A stretch of 35,859 bases of DNA from Schoenoplectus triqueter (Eukaryota > Streptophyta > Magnoliopsida > Poales > Cyperaceae). Shown here piece by piece: positions 22,286 through 32,923 of the stretch (position 1 is the stretch's first letter; each line of letters opens with the position of its first letter). The stretch lies in NCBI GenBank assembly GCA_964058805.1, contig CAXKVV010000999.1, positions 1 through 35,859 on the forward strand, read 5' to 3'. Made by a program: the position numbers and the translations under genes. The notes beneath the pieces are model-generated. The model saw only the letters and a program-made list of their open reading frames with translations. It searched no databases and was not told where the DNA came from.

Positions 22286-25200
22286 TCATTTCTTCTTATT
22301 TTTGTTGTCGACATTCAGATCATGGAGGTTGAGCAGGAGGTCTTGAGAGTCTAAGAAGACCTTGTTTGAAGACTGAGAGATTGTGTGCGCAATTTCTCTC
22401 GCTGCCTCAATTTTTCTCAGCGCCAGAAAAGCCGGATTGCTTGCTATTGCCTGGCCAATCAGCTCCGCACTCTTAGCCTCTCCCTGTGTACATACAAAAA
22501 GAGGTCAGAATAGTTCACATCAAAAGGCTGTATTGGACAAAAGAGAGTATCAAAAAGAGAGAACTATCAAAGCTCTTTATTTGTGGATTTTCCTACTCTT
22601 GAGGGGAGGGGAGGGGAGGGGAGGGGAGGGGAGGGATTTAATGTCGCTTTAGAGAGATTATGTGACAAACAAGTGTGTGAGTTGGCCAAGTGGTCAAGTA
22701 CAAGGTTTCTAAAGAGCAGGGGGTTTTAAGTTCCTGTGGGTGCTTTTCCTCCTTTCAGAAAAGATTTAATCTAGCACTTGCTTCCTTACCTCGAATTAAA
22801 AAAGTATTCCAACTATCCACTCTGTATGAGGAATGTCTTTCTTCTTGTCTTGTTATTCTTTTATCATTAAGGAGGTTAGTGGACAGGCAATAGAACCTAT
22901 ATAGTAGATGTTATGATCCTACCTGTATCATTTACCAGTAGATACGCAATTTTGCAGAAAACCCTCCTATTAGTAGAAATAACACGCACGTATTTCAAAT
23001 TTGTAATTAACATGGAACACCGTTACAAGCAGTTAAAGAATCAGTCGACCCATGCGAAGCAGAGTAAAAAGAAACTAGCCACTTCATCACCCAATCTATT
23101 CTAACAAAATATCAGTCTCTATTGAAGTTTGCAACACAACAGAATGGGGAGGCCACATTTCTAGACAGTTCAATCATGCTCAGGGGATCCAGAACTGACT
23201 ACAAGCCGGATATATCTTTCCGGACACTAAAATTGTCAACGGTCAGCACCTCACAAATACCTTCAAATGGTTTTTGTTGCACGGATAAAGGGACAATTTG
23301 CAATTAGTTCATCCATCACAGGTTTAGTTGCAAAACTCAAACAATAAAAATGATAAATAAAGGAGAAACTGAGAAAGGGGAACTGGGAAGTACCTGAGCT
23401 CTGATGACAGCACTCTTCTTATCCTGCTCAGCCTTTTCAACAATGAACTTGGCACGCTCAGCGTCTTGAGCAGCTACCTGCTTGGCCTCGATGGCATGAG
23501 TGAACTCCCTGCCAAAGCTCAAGCTGGTGATAGACACATCATCGAGGGCTATGTTAAAGTTGCGTGCCCGCTCTGTCAGAATCTTTCTTATCTCCCTGCT
23601 CACTATCTATTACACAGTAATAACAGAGCTTAGACTTCAGTTTTGATTCTTAGAATATAAAAAAAAAAGATTATTTGTAGGTCTAAAACTCTGTACAGAT
23701 TATACCGTTCAGTAGGCCATTTATATATATAAGTTAGCAAATACTAAAAACTTTTAAATCTCCTAGAGAAATACAAGTCTAATAGAAGTCCAATAACAAT
23801 TTCAGGCCACAATCATTTAGACAGTACAATTGCAGATTACAAAAGAGAAACCTTAAACTTTTTACAAGTGTAAGCTTGCAAGCAGAAATGAATTCATGTT
23901 TAGAAATTTACAATATAGTACAACACAACAATATGAATGTTATTTTCTTTGTGCTTTCCAATCCTAAGGAGTAACATTATCAGGTTACAAGAACCAAATG
24001 TGTCAAGTAAAATCAGGTCACTTGAGACGCGCTGCACACTTCAAAATGTTCAAAATAATGGAAAAGATTGAACAATTTATCAAAAAAAATTGACAACTAA
24101 AGATTTAAAATGGAAAAAGGGGAACAAAAGTGACCTCTCTTTGAGTGATGAGCTGGCTAGCATTGTACTGCGCAACAACAGCCTTGAGAGTCTCATGAAT
24201 AATAGAAGGAAGCACTCTCTCATTGTAGTTCTCTCCTAGAGTCCTATATATTGTTGGCAATTTCTCTGGCAATGGTCTTGTCAGAACCCTAAGACCAATT
24301 TTCACCTTGTGAAATTAAAAGAAGTACAAACAAATAATTAGATATGCTTTTTTTTGTTGGGAGGGGGGAGGGAGCTAGAAAAGAAGTTAGTTGTTAGTTT
24401 TAATAAACATGGGCCCTTTTTCCTTTGCCATTTAAAACAAAATAATCAAGAGCTTCTCACTAAATTGATTCAGATTGTAAAATAACACAGAAAGCCAATT
24501 ATCCTTTCTAGTGTCAAATTTAATTTTGTTACCGCTCACTACTAGAAACCACAAAAAAACGATTAATTCATCAACTAGAGTAAACTGTTTCTGGAAATAG
24601 TGTTTGATGTATTAATTATTATTATTGACAAAAAGCAAATTACAAACAACAGTTTTCAACTATTTGTCGTTGAAACAGGGATATGGATCATCTATTTGTT
24701 ATCCAATTTGACACTTGTGTTATAATGCAAAACAGCTGGCCAAAAATAAATAATATCTTGGGAAGTGACTAGATTGACAAACAAGCTATTATAACAAAAG
24801 TCAATGTTTATAGACCAGTTATACACATAGAGACGGATGCTTGTATTTATCATAGGAAATTGTATCAATGCAATGGGCTTGACAGTAAATTTAGTGTAAC
24901 AAAGCACTTTAATGTTCAAAAATATAGATTGCTTCATAAAAAAAATTAAGTGGACAAAAATAAAGAGTAAATATGGGTCCCTATCTTCTGTTATTCTCGA
25001 CCCAAAAAACAGGACCCTAGTTTTCCAGACTGATCCATCTGATCTAAATAAATGGCTCCGAATCATGCCATTAATGGCTTTAAGAGTTTTTTTTAACACG
25101 GGAGTCTGTCTGGCCATTTTAGATTGGATGGACTGGGGCCAAGAAGCAGAGTCATATTTTCCCAGTCAAGGATAACAGCTGAGAAAAATCTGGGTAGATA

Positions 25201-25954
25201 CCATCTGCAGATCACGGCTACCAGAAGTGCTCTCAACGAGATGGGGTCGGGCCCGCACATCATAGATAATTGGTCTCTCAAACCATGGGATCATCAAGTG
25301 GGTTCCTTCAGGGTATACCTGGTTTAACAAACCTAAACTTTCAGTATTGAAACAAAATATTTGGTTTCCATAATCATCAAATAATATAGATTTGGAAAAA
25401 GAAAGCAACATCCAACTATTTATAAATTGGGGATGGTGCATTGCTTTTCTAAATAAGTGGAGCACTGACAATTTCTTCAAAAAAAAATAGCCACTATTTC
25501 AGACTTAACATGATAAAGCACAAATTACAAAACAATAATGAACAGACTCTGACACCATGTCTTTTCCACCACCAGAACTATGAAAAACACAAATCAATGA
25601 ATAACGATAATAACAAATAAACTAAAATAACGAAGGATGGAGAAGAAAAAGATGTGGGTTCTAAGTCAACTGTAGCTGATTTCATATAGGCACTTTCCTA
25701 ATGCATGAGCTTCCAAAGGTAACAAGGCTGTAACATCTAAAAAAAAAAAAGAGATCGGAAAGAAAGATACTGAGAGAGACCTTATCTTTGATACCCTGAA
25801 TGCGATTGAAGACAATGGCGCGATGACCACCATCGACGTTGTATAGGCTGTTCAAGGCGGCGTAGGCAGCGGCGCCACCGAACAGCGCCACCTTAAGCAG
25901 CGTCGTCGCCCCCCTCGTCGGCACATTGGGTATTTTAGGGTTTTTAAAGTTCAT
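22286..25954 (-). CDS. PHB2: Prohibitin, plant type II (PHB2-like)
   Basis: Prohibitins form ring complexes of alternating type I and type II subunits in the mitochondrial inner membrane, supporting m-AAA protease control and cristae. Exons are 25954-25781, 25318-25202, 24305-24135, 23606-23394 and 22483-22286, all phase 0, giving 290 aa, the usual family length. The chosen ATG follows a telo-box-like leader (AAACCCTAG at about 26044-26053); no other in-frame ATG lies upstream. Residues 1-19 are basic, about 20-37 form the membrane anchor, and the SPFH/prohibitin domain spans about 40-200, with [40 protein letters not shown] and SREIRKIL. A coiled coil follows at about 180-225 ([20 protein letters not shown]). 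The C-terminus ends in lysines. The FNR..GIKDK and [14 protein letters not shown] segments favour type II, like Arabidopsis PHB1/PHB2/PHB6. Two of four donors are GTC (GTCTCT, GTCACT). The prohibitin number is uncertain. Confidence 0.95.
22601..22635 (+). repeat. (GAGGG)7 array in prohibitin intron 4
   Basis: Seven exact tandem GAGGG units on the plus strand. Because the gene is on the minus strand, the transcript carries a CCCTC array and the template strand carries a G-rich one able to form a quadruplex. Confidence 0.95.
22676..22760 (+). mobile_element. Possible tRNA-derived SINE fragment
   Basis: TTGGCCAAGTGGTCAAG at 22682 resembles a tRNA A box. About 35 bases later TTTTAAGTTCCTGTGGG resembles a decayed B box. 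The spacing suits a tRNA-derived SINE head, but no A-rich tail or target duplication was identified. It lies in intron 4 of prohibitin, opposite to the gene. Confidence 0.35.
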
Positions 25955-26041
25955 TTCCGCTAGCTTGCTAGTAAAAGGATCGACGATCGGCAGAGAGAGG
26001 TGGAATGTAGAAATGGGTTTAATGGAAAAGGGGGCGAGCAA

Positions 26042-26060
26042 GCTAGGGTTTTAGCTCTGT
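26042..26060 (-). promoter_or_regulatory. Telo-box in the prohibitin leader
   Basis: On the minus strand the leader reads GCTAAAACCCTAGCTTGC just upstream of the coding sequence. AAACCCTA boxes are common in plant housekeeping and mitochondrial genes. The transcription start cannot be located. Confidence 0.5.
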
Positions 26061-27107
26061 AAGTGGAAGTGAGAAAGAGGAGCAATTATAACAGATAGAC
26101 CTGTTCTTTGTTATTTGAAAGACCGAAATACACGCGGCATCTCGGACCCCACAAACCGGCGTGATATTTTGCCCTCATGTAAACCCGGTCCAATGAATTG
26201 CATCTCTTGGGGAAGAGGTCATGAGTCATGTCCATTTCCTTTATTTCTTCCTCCCCAAGCAGCTCTTAATCTTCTGACTCAGTTGTTAGTCAATGGAATG
26301 AGAATAAGAGCGTACTTGTAAGAAATTGCAAATAATGAAATAACAATAACATGACAAGTGACAAGTACAAATTAGCACTTGCTAACTGTAACTTTGCTAC
26401 TTCCAACCGCTGGAAAGTTAGCTGGTTTATAATTCATGATCTTATCTTTCACAAAAGAATGATATAAAATTAATAAAAAAAATAACAAACAAATACAAAA
26501 GGAGCAATATCTACAACACGTTACTTAATTTTAATGATGTAAATATCACAAATATGGCAAAATTAATTAAAGAAAGAACAAAGACTATCGTAATGTAAAT
26601 GCTCGTTGATTGCATTTTATGTGTATTTCTCTCACATGTATATTTATTCTAATATGAATAATATAGAACACATCAAGGGCATATGTTAGGAGCATATTCG
26701 TTAATCTGAATAATTTAAAATTATAAATATGATAGGAATTGACTAAAAACATGAATGAACACACCAATGAATAATTCTTGTTGATTAATATTTTTTAATA
26801 TTTTGTCTGTGTATTATACGAGTTTTATATATATACATATGTGTGTGTGTTAACAGTAATAATATCTATAATATGTAAAAACAAATTAATTGAAATGTTT
26901 TCAATATGATAAGTATGCCATAACTTGTTTTAAAACACAAAACCAAATTGTAAACATGGAGAACTGGAGATGTCATTATCCGACGCATATCTTATGGGCT
27001 CTTGGTGATTCTATGAACAAAAATGAGGAAAACTTTGACTAAAACGCAAACTGATTGGTTTAAAAATCGATTTAAATGCATTAAAAATATTTTTGCGAAT
27101 TTTTTTG
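26061..27107. other. Prohibitin upstream region and AT-rich intergenic DNA
   Basis: The first 300 bases are GC-richer and probably contain the prohibitin promoter. A CCAAT sequence is present on the plus strand near 26190. The remainder is AT-rich without a recognisable gene. Confidence 0.4.
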
Positions 27108-27300
27108 GGTCTTCGGTAGCTCCCTCTTGCACGAATTTGTTCTCTCAAATCAAAATCTAGCTGCCATTAGAGAAAAATCTTTGAACCTTTGAAACATCTA
27201 TTCTAGCCTCAATATTACTAATTTAAACTTACAAAATATTATATCGGGGTGATTTTTGAGTATTCTCCTTGTGAGATCTCTTTTAGAGCACTACTTTGCA
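27108..27300 (-). repeat. Dispersed repeat, copy B
   Basis: The minus strand matches 20120-20290. Shared anchors include TCTCACAAGGAG, TTTAGATTAGTAATATTGA (approximately) and the CTCTAATGGCAGCTAGATTTTG segment. Confidence 0.6.
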
Positions 27301-27490
27301 GAACTGTATAGGATTCAGTGGGTCAAAGTTTTAGAGTTCTTTACATAATTAACTTAGAACGCCAAATTTTTAATTATATTTAGGGCAATGACCCCAATCA
27401 AATATAAGCTGAACACAAAGAGGACTCCAGTCCAGTGAATCTGGTGTAATATTCCTGATGTATTCAAACATTTTCTAATAGCTCATTTTG

Positions 27491-27936
27491 CAGATTTTAG
27501 TAATAATATGATTTATTAAATTAATATTATTAAAAATAAGAGTGAGAAACGTAAAATTTCAAATATACGAATGGCAGCACGCCACTGGCAGTGGCGCGCT
27601 GTTTGAATTTACGAAACGCGCCACTGTCAGTGGCGTGTTTCATTTTTTATATTTTTTTTTTACGAAACGCGCCACTGGCAGTGGCGCGTTTCCGGTTTTT
27701 TTTTTTTTTACGAAACGCGCCACTGCCAGTGGCGCGTTTCCTTCTTATATATACAAAATGCACGCAGGCCACTTGCGCTGCGCGGTGTTTCATTATTTTT
27801 TTGAAATGCGCCACTGGCAGTGGCGCGTTTCGTCCGCGCCAGTGGCGCGCTGCCATTCGTATATTTGAAATTTTACGGTTTTCAGTTTTATTTTTAACAA
27901 TATTAATTTAATAATACTTATTAATAATAAAAACTG
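27491..27936. mobile_element. MULE-like non-autonomous element carrying a palindrome array
   Basis: Perfect 9-bp direct repeats CTCATTTTG flank it (27482-27490 and 27937-27945), the target duplication size of Mutator-like elements. Terminal inverted repeats start CAGATTTTAGTAATAATATG on the left and CAGTTTTTATTATTAATAAG on the right. They stay complementary, with small gaps, for about 110 bases into the CGTAAAATTTCAAATATACG / AATGGCAGC pair. Between them lie GC-rich palindromes of about 29 nt (separate entry). There is no transposase; the translated reading frames across the array are a by-product of the repeats. The 446-bp size fits a MITE. Confidence 0.8.
27575..27852. repeat. Array of GC-rich palindromes
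   Basis: Near-identical self-complementary units with arms GAAACGCGCCACTG and a variable centre occur at 27613-27641, 27664-27692, 27712-27740 and 27803-27831. A related outer unit is at 27575-27601, a decayed one at about 27755-27792 and a deleted one at 27832-27852. The centre base triplet changes (GGC, GTC, GGC, GCC, GGC) while the arms stay complementary. Spacing between starts is 51, 48 and 91 (about twice 45) bases, with T- or A-rich linkers. Confidence 0.9.
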
Positions 27937-27945
27937 CTCATTTTG

Positions 27946-28555
27946 ATGTAGACAGGGGTGTAAGCTAAACATAAAGAGGATCCCACTCTTTCACTAGCGC
28001 TGGAAGGGGTGTAGGCGTGTAGCTGCTTCTAATCAAAAGAAAAGGGAAGGGAAAAGGACGTGTGCGGTGCGTCCTGCTTGCTTCATCGCTGCTCGTCAGA
28101 TTCGAAGCCTGTTGATTTCTCTCAAACTACTTTAGTTTTTTTTTTTAAAACTCTAATCGTTTGTTCCTTTTCTTCAAAAGCGATCTAAACTCTACGTCTA
28201 TGGCCTATGGGGATTGCAGTAATGACTAACGAGGTTTTAGACTAAAATCAATTTGGATTTCCTCTGATATCCCTTTTATGTTCTTTTTTTTATTATTATA
28301 CTTTCTGATAAGTGGTATTGTGGTAACGAGGTTCAGTTTGTGAACTAAAATCAATTTGGATTTGCTATTGTGAACCATGGAATGGCAACTAAAATCAGTT
28401 TGTGAACTGCTCGAATTACTCAAGATATTTCAGTTTTAATAAAGGAATTGGCTCTGATAAAATAAGTTTAATATCGAAAAGAGCACTCTGCACTCAATTG
28501 ACTACCTTTCCTCAGTTAACTCTCATTTCATATATTGAACTTCTATAGATCAAAT
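27946..28555. other. Intergenic DNA, no gene seen
   Basis: Contains two related sentences of sequence with AACTAAAATCAATTTGGATTT at about 28240 and 28345, and a partial third near 28390. No coding region was recognised. Confidence 0.4.
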
Positions 28556-28559
28556 TAAG

Positions 28560-29955
28560 TAGTGAAGTAAAGGGCTAGCTTTTCGTGCACATGATGAGTC
28601 TAAAAGTTTAAAAAATAGAGGAAATTTTCTTGAGCTATTACGATTCCTTACATATCACAATCCAATAGTGAATAATGTCGTTTTAAGGGAAAATCCTTCA
28701 ACATATTATGTGCATTATTTTGCACATCAGTTTTAATTAACATTTATGGCCATTGTAAAAAATCAAATTGATGTTGCTTGAGTCTTTAATTTTATTTGTA
28801 GCACTCAAAATGTGGTTGGTGCTTCTTATAAGCGTTGTGATATGCTAAGAGAGAAACGAGCTTCCGAAATCAATAAGGTTTTAGATAATTGTGATCTTGA
28901 AACTGAAAGAAGTCTTAATCAAGAAGTTGGTCTTCGAAGGCTTGGTGAGACCCGATGGGTTCTCACTTTGGATCTATTTCTAATTTAGTCATTATTGTTT
29001 CCTCTATACTTGATGTGTTAGAGGTTGTTGAGAAAAAGGTAAAAAAATCCGAGCAAAGAGTTGAAGCAAAAGTATTTCTTGATTCATTACAAATCTTTGA
29101 TTTTATCTTTGTTTCACATCTAATGCAAGATATTTTGGGAATCACAAATGAGCTTTCAATTGCTTTACAATGAAAAGATCAAGACAGTGAATGTTATGGC
29201 GTTTGTGAAAATGACAAAAGTCCAATTACAAACCATGAGAGAGGATGGATGAGAATCTCTTTTGAGTGTGATTTCTTTATTTTACAATAATCATGGCATA
29301 GCTATACCTAACATGGAGTTTATGTTTGTATATCGGAGATTACGGTGTAAATCACAATAAATCACCAATTTGTATAGATACCAAGTTGAGATATTTTATA
29401 CAGTTCTAGACATGCAACTTCAAGAGCTAAACGATCGGTTTGATGAGGTGATTTCAAAATTACTACTTTTGTGTAGCATATTTGAATCCAAGAGAATCAT
29501 TCTATACATTTGATAAGGAAATATTACTGAAGTTAGCATCATTTTATCCATCTGAGTTTTCCAATGTTAACCCTATTGTACTTGGTTATCAACTTGAGAC
29601 CTATATTCTCGATGTTAGATCCGATAAAATATTTTTTGATCTCAAAGAACTTGACGACCTATCAAAGAAGTCAGTGGAGACACAAAAGAGTATTATCTAT
29701 CCCAACGTGTACATACTTTTAAAGTTAGCGTTACTTTTACTGGTGACGACAGCAACCGTTGAAAGAGTATTTTTGACAATAAAGTACATAAAGACGAAAC
29801 TTAGGAATAAAATGTGTGATGGGTGGATGAATAATTGTCTTATAACATATATAGAGAAGGATGTGTTTGATGAAATTTTTAATAAACCGATCATACAACA
29901 TTATCAAAGAATGAGAACTCACAAAGAAGAGTTGTTAGCTTTGGATAAAATGTGA
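28560..29955 (+). pseudogene. hAT transposase relic of the TTF-zinc-finger / DUF4371 type
   Basis: The plus strand reads, in broken frames, GLAFRAHDES and GNFLELLRFL (28577-28655), then YYVHYFAHQ (28707), NVVGASYKRCDMLREK (28809), LNQEVGLRRLGETRW (28915), LQLQELNDRFDEV (29412) and LNPRESFYTFDKE (29480). The last 157 codons (29482-29955, TGA-terminated) are open and contain the dimerisation region with VTTATVERVF, IKTKLRNKM and MNNCLITYIEKD. This order matches plant zinc-finger MYM/TTF-type hAT transposases. The zinc finger is missing, and a deletion appears between 28680 and 28700, since several hundred bases usual in the family are absent. Confidence 0.8.
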
Positions 29956-30231
29956 TTTATGTAATACTATGATATGTTTGTCTTGTTTGATGTTTCATTT
30001 TGTATTTTGAAATATATAGTTAAACAATTGACTTAACTAGTTGCTTGTTGAAAATATCAGTATTTTAGTTTCTTTTTGTTGTTTTCAGTTTAAAAAAATG
30101 TGGGAGTTTTGCATGGATAATGGTACCAATGATATTGATATGATACACATAGTTCAATTGTTGGTTGTAGTGTGTTATTTTTTTGCGTGGCATTTTATAT
30201 TGTTATATGTAAGTATGACCCCACGAAAATA

Positions 30232-30251
30232 AAATTTTGGTTCCACCACTG
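30232..30251 (-). mobile_element. Right terminus of the second hAT relic
   Basis: The plus strand ends TTTTGGTTCCACCACTG at 30251; read inward this is CAGTGGTGGAACC, a typical terminal repeat for this hAT group. The left terminus was not found, so the 5' end of the element is probably deleted. Confidence 0.5.
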
Positions 30252-30369
30252 CTGTTTTGGTCATTTTTTTCTTTTGGTTGATGACAACCCATCTATATGG
30301 TGGGATCGGAAGCTAATAGTTGTTCGAACACTATATTTTAGTGACTAGACATAATTTTATAGTTGGTGA

Positions 30370-30484
30370 TTATGAGTTCCAAAGACACGAGTTCATTATA
30401 GTTGAACTCTGTTAAATTATATATATTCTATCGTTACTCTATTTTATTTCATTTACTATTATTGAACTGTGAACATGGTTTAGG
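30370..30484 (-). repeat. Dispersed repeat, copy C
   Basis: The minus strand matches 19909-20010, sharing CATGTTCACAGTTCAATAA and TAATTTAACAGAGTTC. A short insertion separates the two shared blocks here. Confidence 0.6.
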
Positions 30485-30939
30485 AAAAACTACCACTTCT
30501 TGATGCACCTTCCTATGCTTAGAAATAAAAGAATTAAAAGGTTCAATCATTGGTCTTTGGTAGGGCTGTGTTCCCAAAAATTATTTATCATCAGTTTGAA
30601 TACTTAGTCCTAAAATACTAGTCTATTATACCCTATAAAGCCTTCATCTCAAATAAACATACCTCGAGCTACGCACTCCCATGATCTTCATGGTAGTCTT
30701 CCTCTATATAAGGTATCGCCTATGACAAGAGAATGAATTCATTCTTATTTTTATACGTACAGAGCTTATAAGTTAGAATAACTCTCGTGCTCCCTTGACA
30801 CATAATTTTACACTCAAACACTAGTACATCATCATTCTCCTTGACACGACCTGACTGTCTAGTCCAGAATATATCAATCTTTTAACAACAAATGAGGTAT
30901 CTTAACAACAAATGGGCTACCGATGGTCAAGAAAAGACA
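30485..30939. other. Unassigned intergenic DNA with TATA-like site
   Basis: Contains CTCTATATAAGG at about 30701, which resembles a TATA box and might come from an LTR promoter, but no LTR boundaries or retroelement protein could be found. Confidence 0.3.
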
Positions 30940-31360
30940 ATCAGAGTTTAAATCTCACAAGAAAAATATGCAACAATTTATTGAGGGATTAATAAAACAA
31001 TTTTCAGGTTAGAGTAAAGTATAGACTTTCAAAAGATTTTGCCAATAATGATGGCTAGGTTTTGCTGAGTAAACACGAGAAAATCACATGATAAACCCTC
31101 ATATCTGATGAAAGAATTGCAAAAATAGATCTGAGCAAAAACGTAATAATTGTTGCAAATAGTATGATAACCATTACAACTGATATTCAAAATATATAAG
31201 TATAATAGATGAAATGAATATGTAACGGTTACATAACCCTTACAATGATTATATAATGTCAAAAAAGATACCAGGTTTAATATTTTTAGCATAATTGATT
31301 TTCACCAGTTTTACATAATCATTGCAACAGTTATTTACTCTAACCTGCTATAATATGCTA
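30940..31360 (+). repeat. Dispersed repeat, copy D
   Basis: Resembles 20140-20545 in the same orientation: AATGATGGCTAGGTTTTGCT against AATGGCAGCTAGATTTTGCT, then the TAACGGTTACAT / CAATGATTATATAA type repeats. Divergence is greater than for copies A and B. Confidence 0.5.
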
Positions 31361-32028
31361 TCATGCGAATTCTTTTCTATTGTCTGATATGCTATAACAG
31401 TTGACAGACTATCATGGAGTGGTTAAGACATAATTACTCCATCTTAGTGCGTTTGGAGTTGCAAATTTTCTCCCCAATTTTTATCTTTCCGAATTTAGGT
31501 TGTTATGTTCAATGAGTACTAAACTACTAATTATTATGCTTCCGTGAGATGAGCAATTATTACGTTCATTATCAATATATATAAATGTATTATATTATGT
31601 TTTATGAAGATCGAGATAGAGAGGTGATAGATAGAAATTGAGAGAAGGCAAGGGAGAGAGTGCAAAATTATTTAAGCTAATTTAGTTTATATTCAAGTAA
31701 ACTTAATATTCTAAATTAATCGTAATTGCAAAAAAAAAATATAAAATTTCAGTATAAATTTTAATATCGATTTAATATCGGCTAAGCATATTCCTATTCT
31801 TTTCTCAAATATTTGGAGTCGATAATATAATTGAAAAAAAAAGCAAAACTTTCTCTGAATAATATATTAGGCTTTTGAGTGGTATTTGATTTCTTTCGGC
31901 GTGAACAAAAAGTCTCCTACAGACAAAGGCAGTCAGCTACTTAATTAATTAGCAAACCAACACTAGTACAGATGGATTCATGAATTAAAAGAGACGAGAG
32001 AGAAAAAAAGAAATATTATGTGTATATA
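31361..32028. other. Intergenic DNA, no gene seen
   Basis: AT-rich with no recognisable coding region or terminal repeats. Confidence 0.45.
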
Positions 32029-32037
32029 TTATATTAT

Positions 32038-32425
32038 GAGAAGGGATCAGTTGATAATGGGTAATTTTGACAATCTTAATAATAATTCTTTAAATAAATA
32101 CAAAAAATCTTAAAAATGAAAAAAAAACTTATAGATGTGTTCTTCTACTTTTAGATTGATGTTCATTCAAATTTCATGTAATTTTATTATCATTTGTAGT
32201 TTATTAAAGACCATTAAATTTTCATATAATTTGTAACGGTTCTAATTTAACGATTTTTGATGGACTATCAAACGATAATGAAATCGCATGAAATTTGAAT
32301 GACCATCGATCTAAAAGTAGAAGAACACTATAAATTTTTTTTCAATTTTTAAGATTTTTTTATATTTATTTAGAGATTCATTGTTAAGGTTGTCAAAATA
32401 ACTCATTGTCAATGGATCCCCACTC
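32038..32425. mobile_element. Foldback MITE, copy 1 (388 bp)
   Basis: The left end GAGAAGGGATCAGTTGATAA and the right end read inward GAGTGGGGATCCATTGACAA pair along nearly the whole arm length (about 180 bases each). Same family as 32924-33289: shared segments include TTTTGATGGACTATCAAAC and TCTACTTTTAGAT / TCTACTTATAAAT. The flanking 9-mers no longer match well, so it is older or its boundaries are slightly off. Confidence 0.7.
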
Positions 32426-32923
32426 ATAAATAAAGTTATTATATATATTAAAAACGTTTATTTGTTAATATATATGAAATATCAGATTTTTTTTTCTTGT
32501 AAAAATAAAGAGCGTAATTAAGTTATTCAGATTAGGTCAAACTCTCACGCATCCCATATCGAATACGTATATAACAATACCCCTGATACTCCGTGACACT
32601 TTCTAATAGGTCCCAATACTTCGAATACGGCACCAGATCCGTTTCAGCACGTTTCATTGCAATTTCAGCAACTTCGATACTTTCCAATAGGGCGCCAGAT
32701 CCATTTCAGCATGTTTCGTTACAATTTCAGCTGACACAGAGAACACCACACGGATGACTGCACGAGCAGTGACACAAAAGATCCACAAAACTTAAAAATT
32801 CTCTGAAAATAGTTCCAAAGACAGTGCTCGAAGCCTCGAAGAACTTGAGCGTTGGAAGGCTTAGAGCTTTACCCCTATACCTATTGGTAATTTGTATTAT
32901 AAAGTTGTTTCGGTTTTATATAT
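32426..32923. other. Sequence between the two MITEs, with a 62-bp repeat
   Basis: Two degenerate copies of a 39-base block beginning CACCAGATCC (32631) and CGCCAGATCC (32693) and ending ATTTCAGC lie 62 bases apart. No gene recognised. Confidence 0.55.

Noticed and set aside
27575..27852. CRISPR-like regular repeats
   Set aside because: Units are palindromes with AT-rich linkers inside a plant transposon with a 9-bp target duplication, in a eukaryotic nuclear region.
27542..27911. Overlapping frames repeating KRATGSGAF / RNAPLAVARF
   Set aside because: These are translations of the palindrome array in several frames on both strands, not a protein with an independent signal.
30041..30232. Hydrophobic 63-codon plus-strand frame
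   Set aside because: It lies in the trailing non-coding part of the second hAT relic, with no recognised domain.
30485..30939. Possible LTR with TATA box
   Set aside because: Only a TATA-like string is visible. No paired ends, primer site or polyprotein were found.
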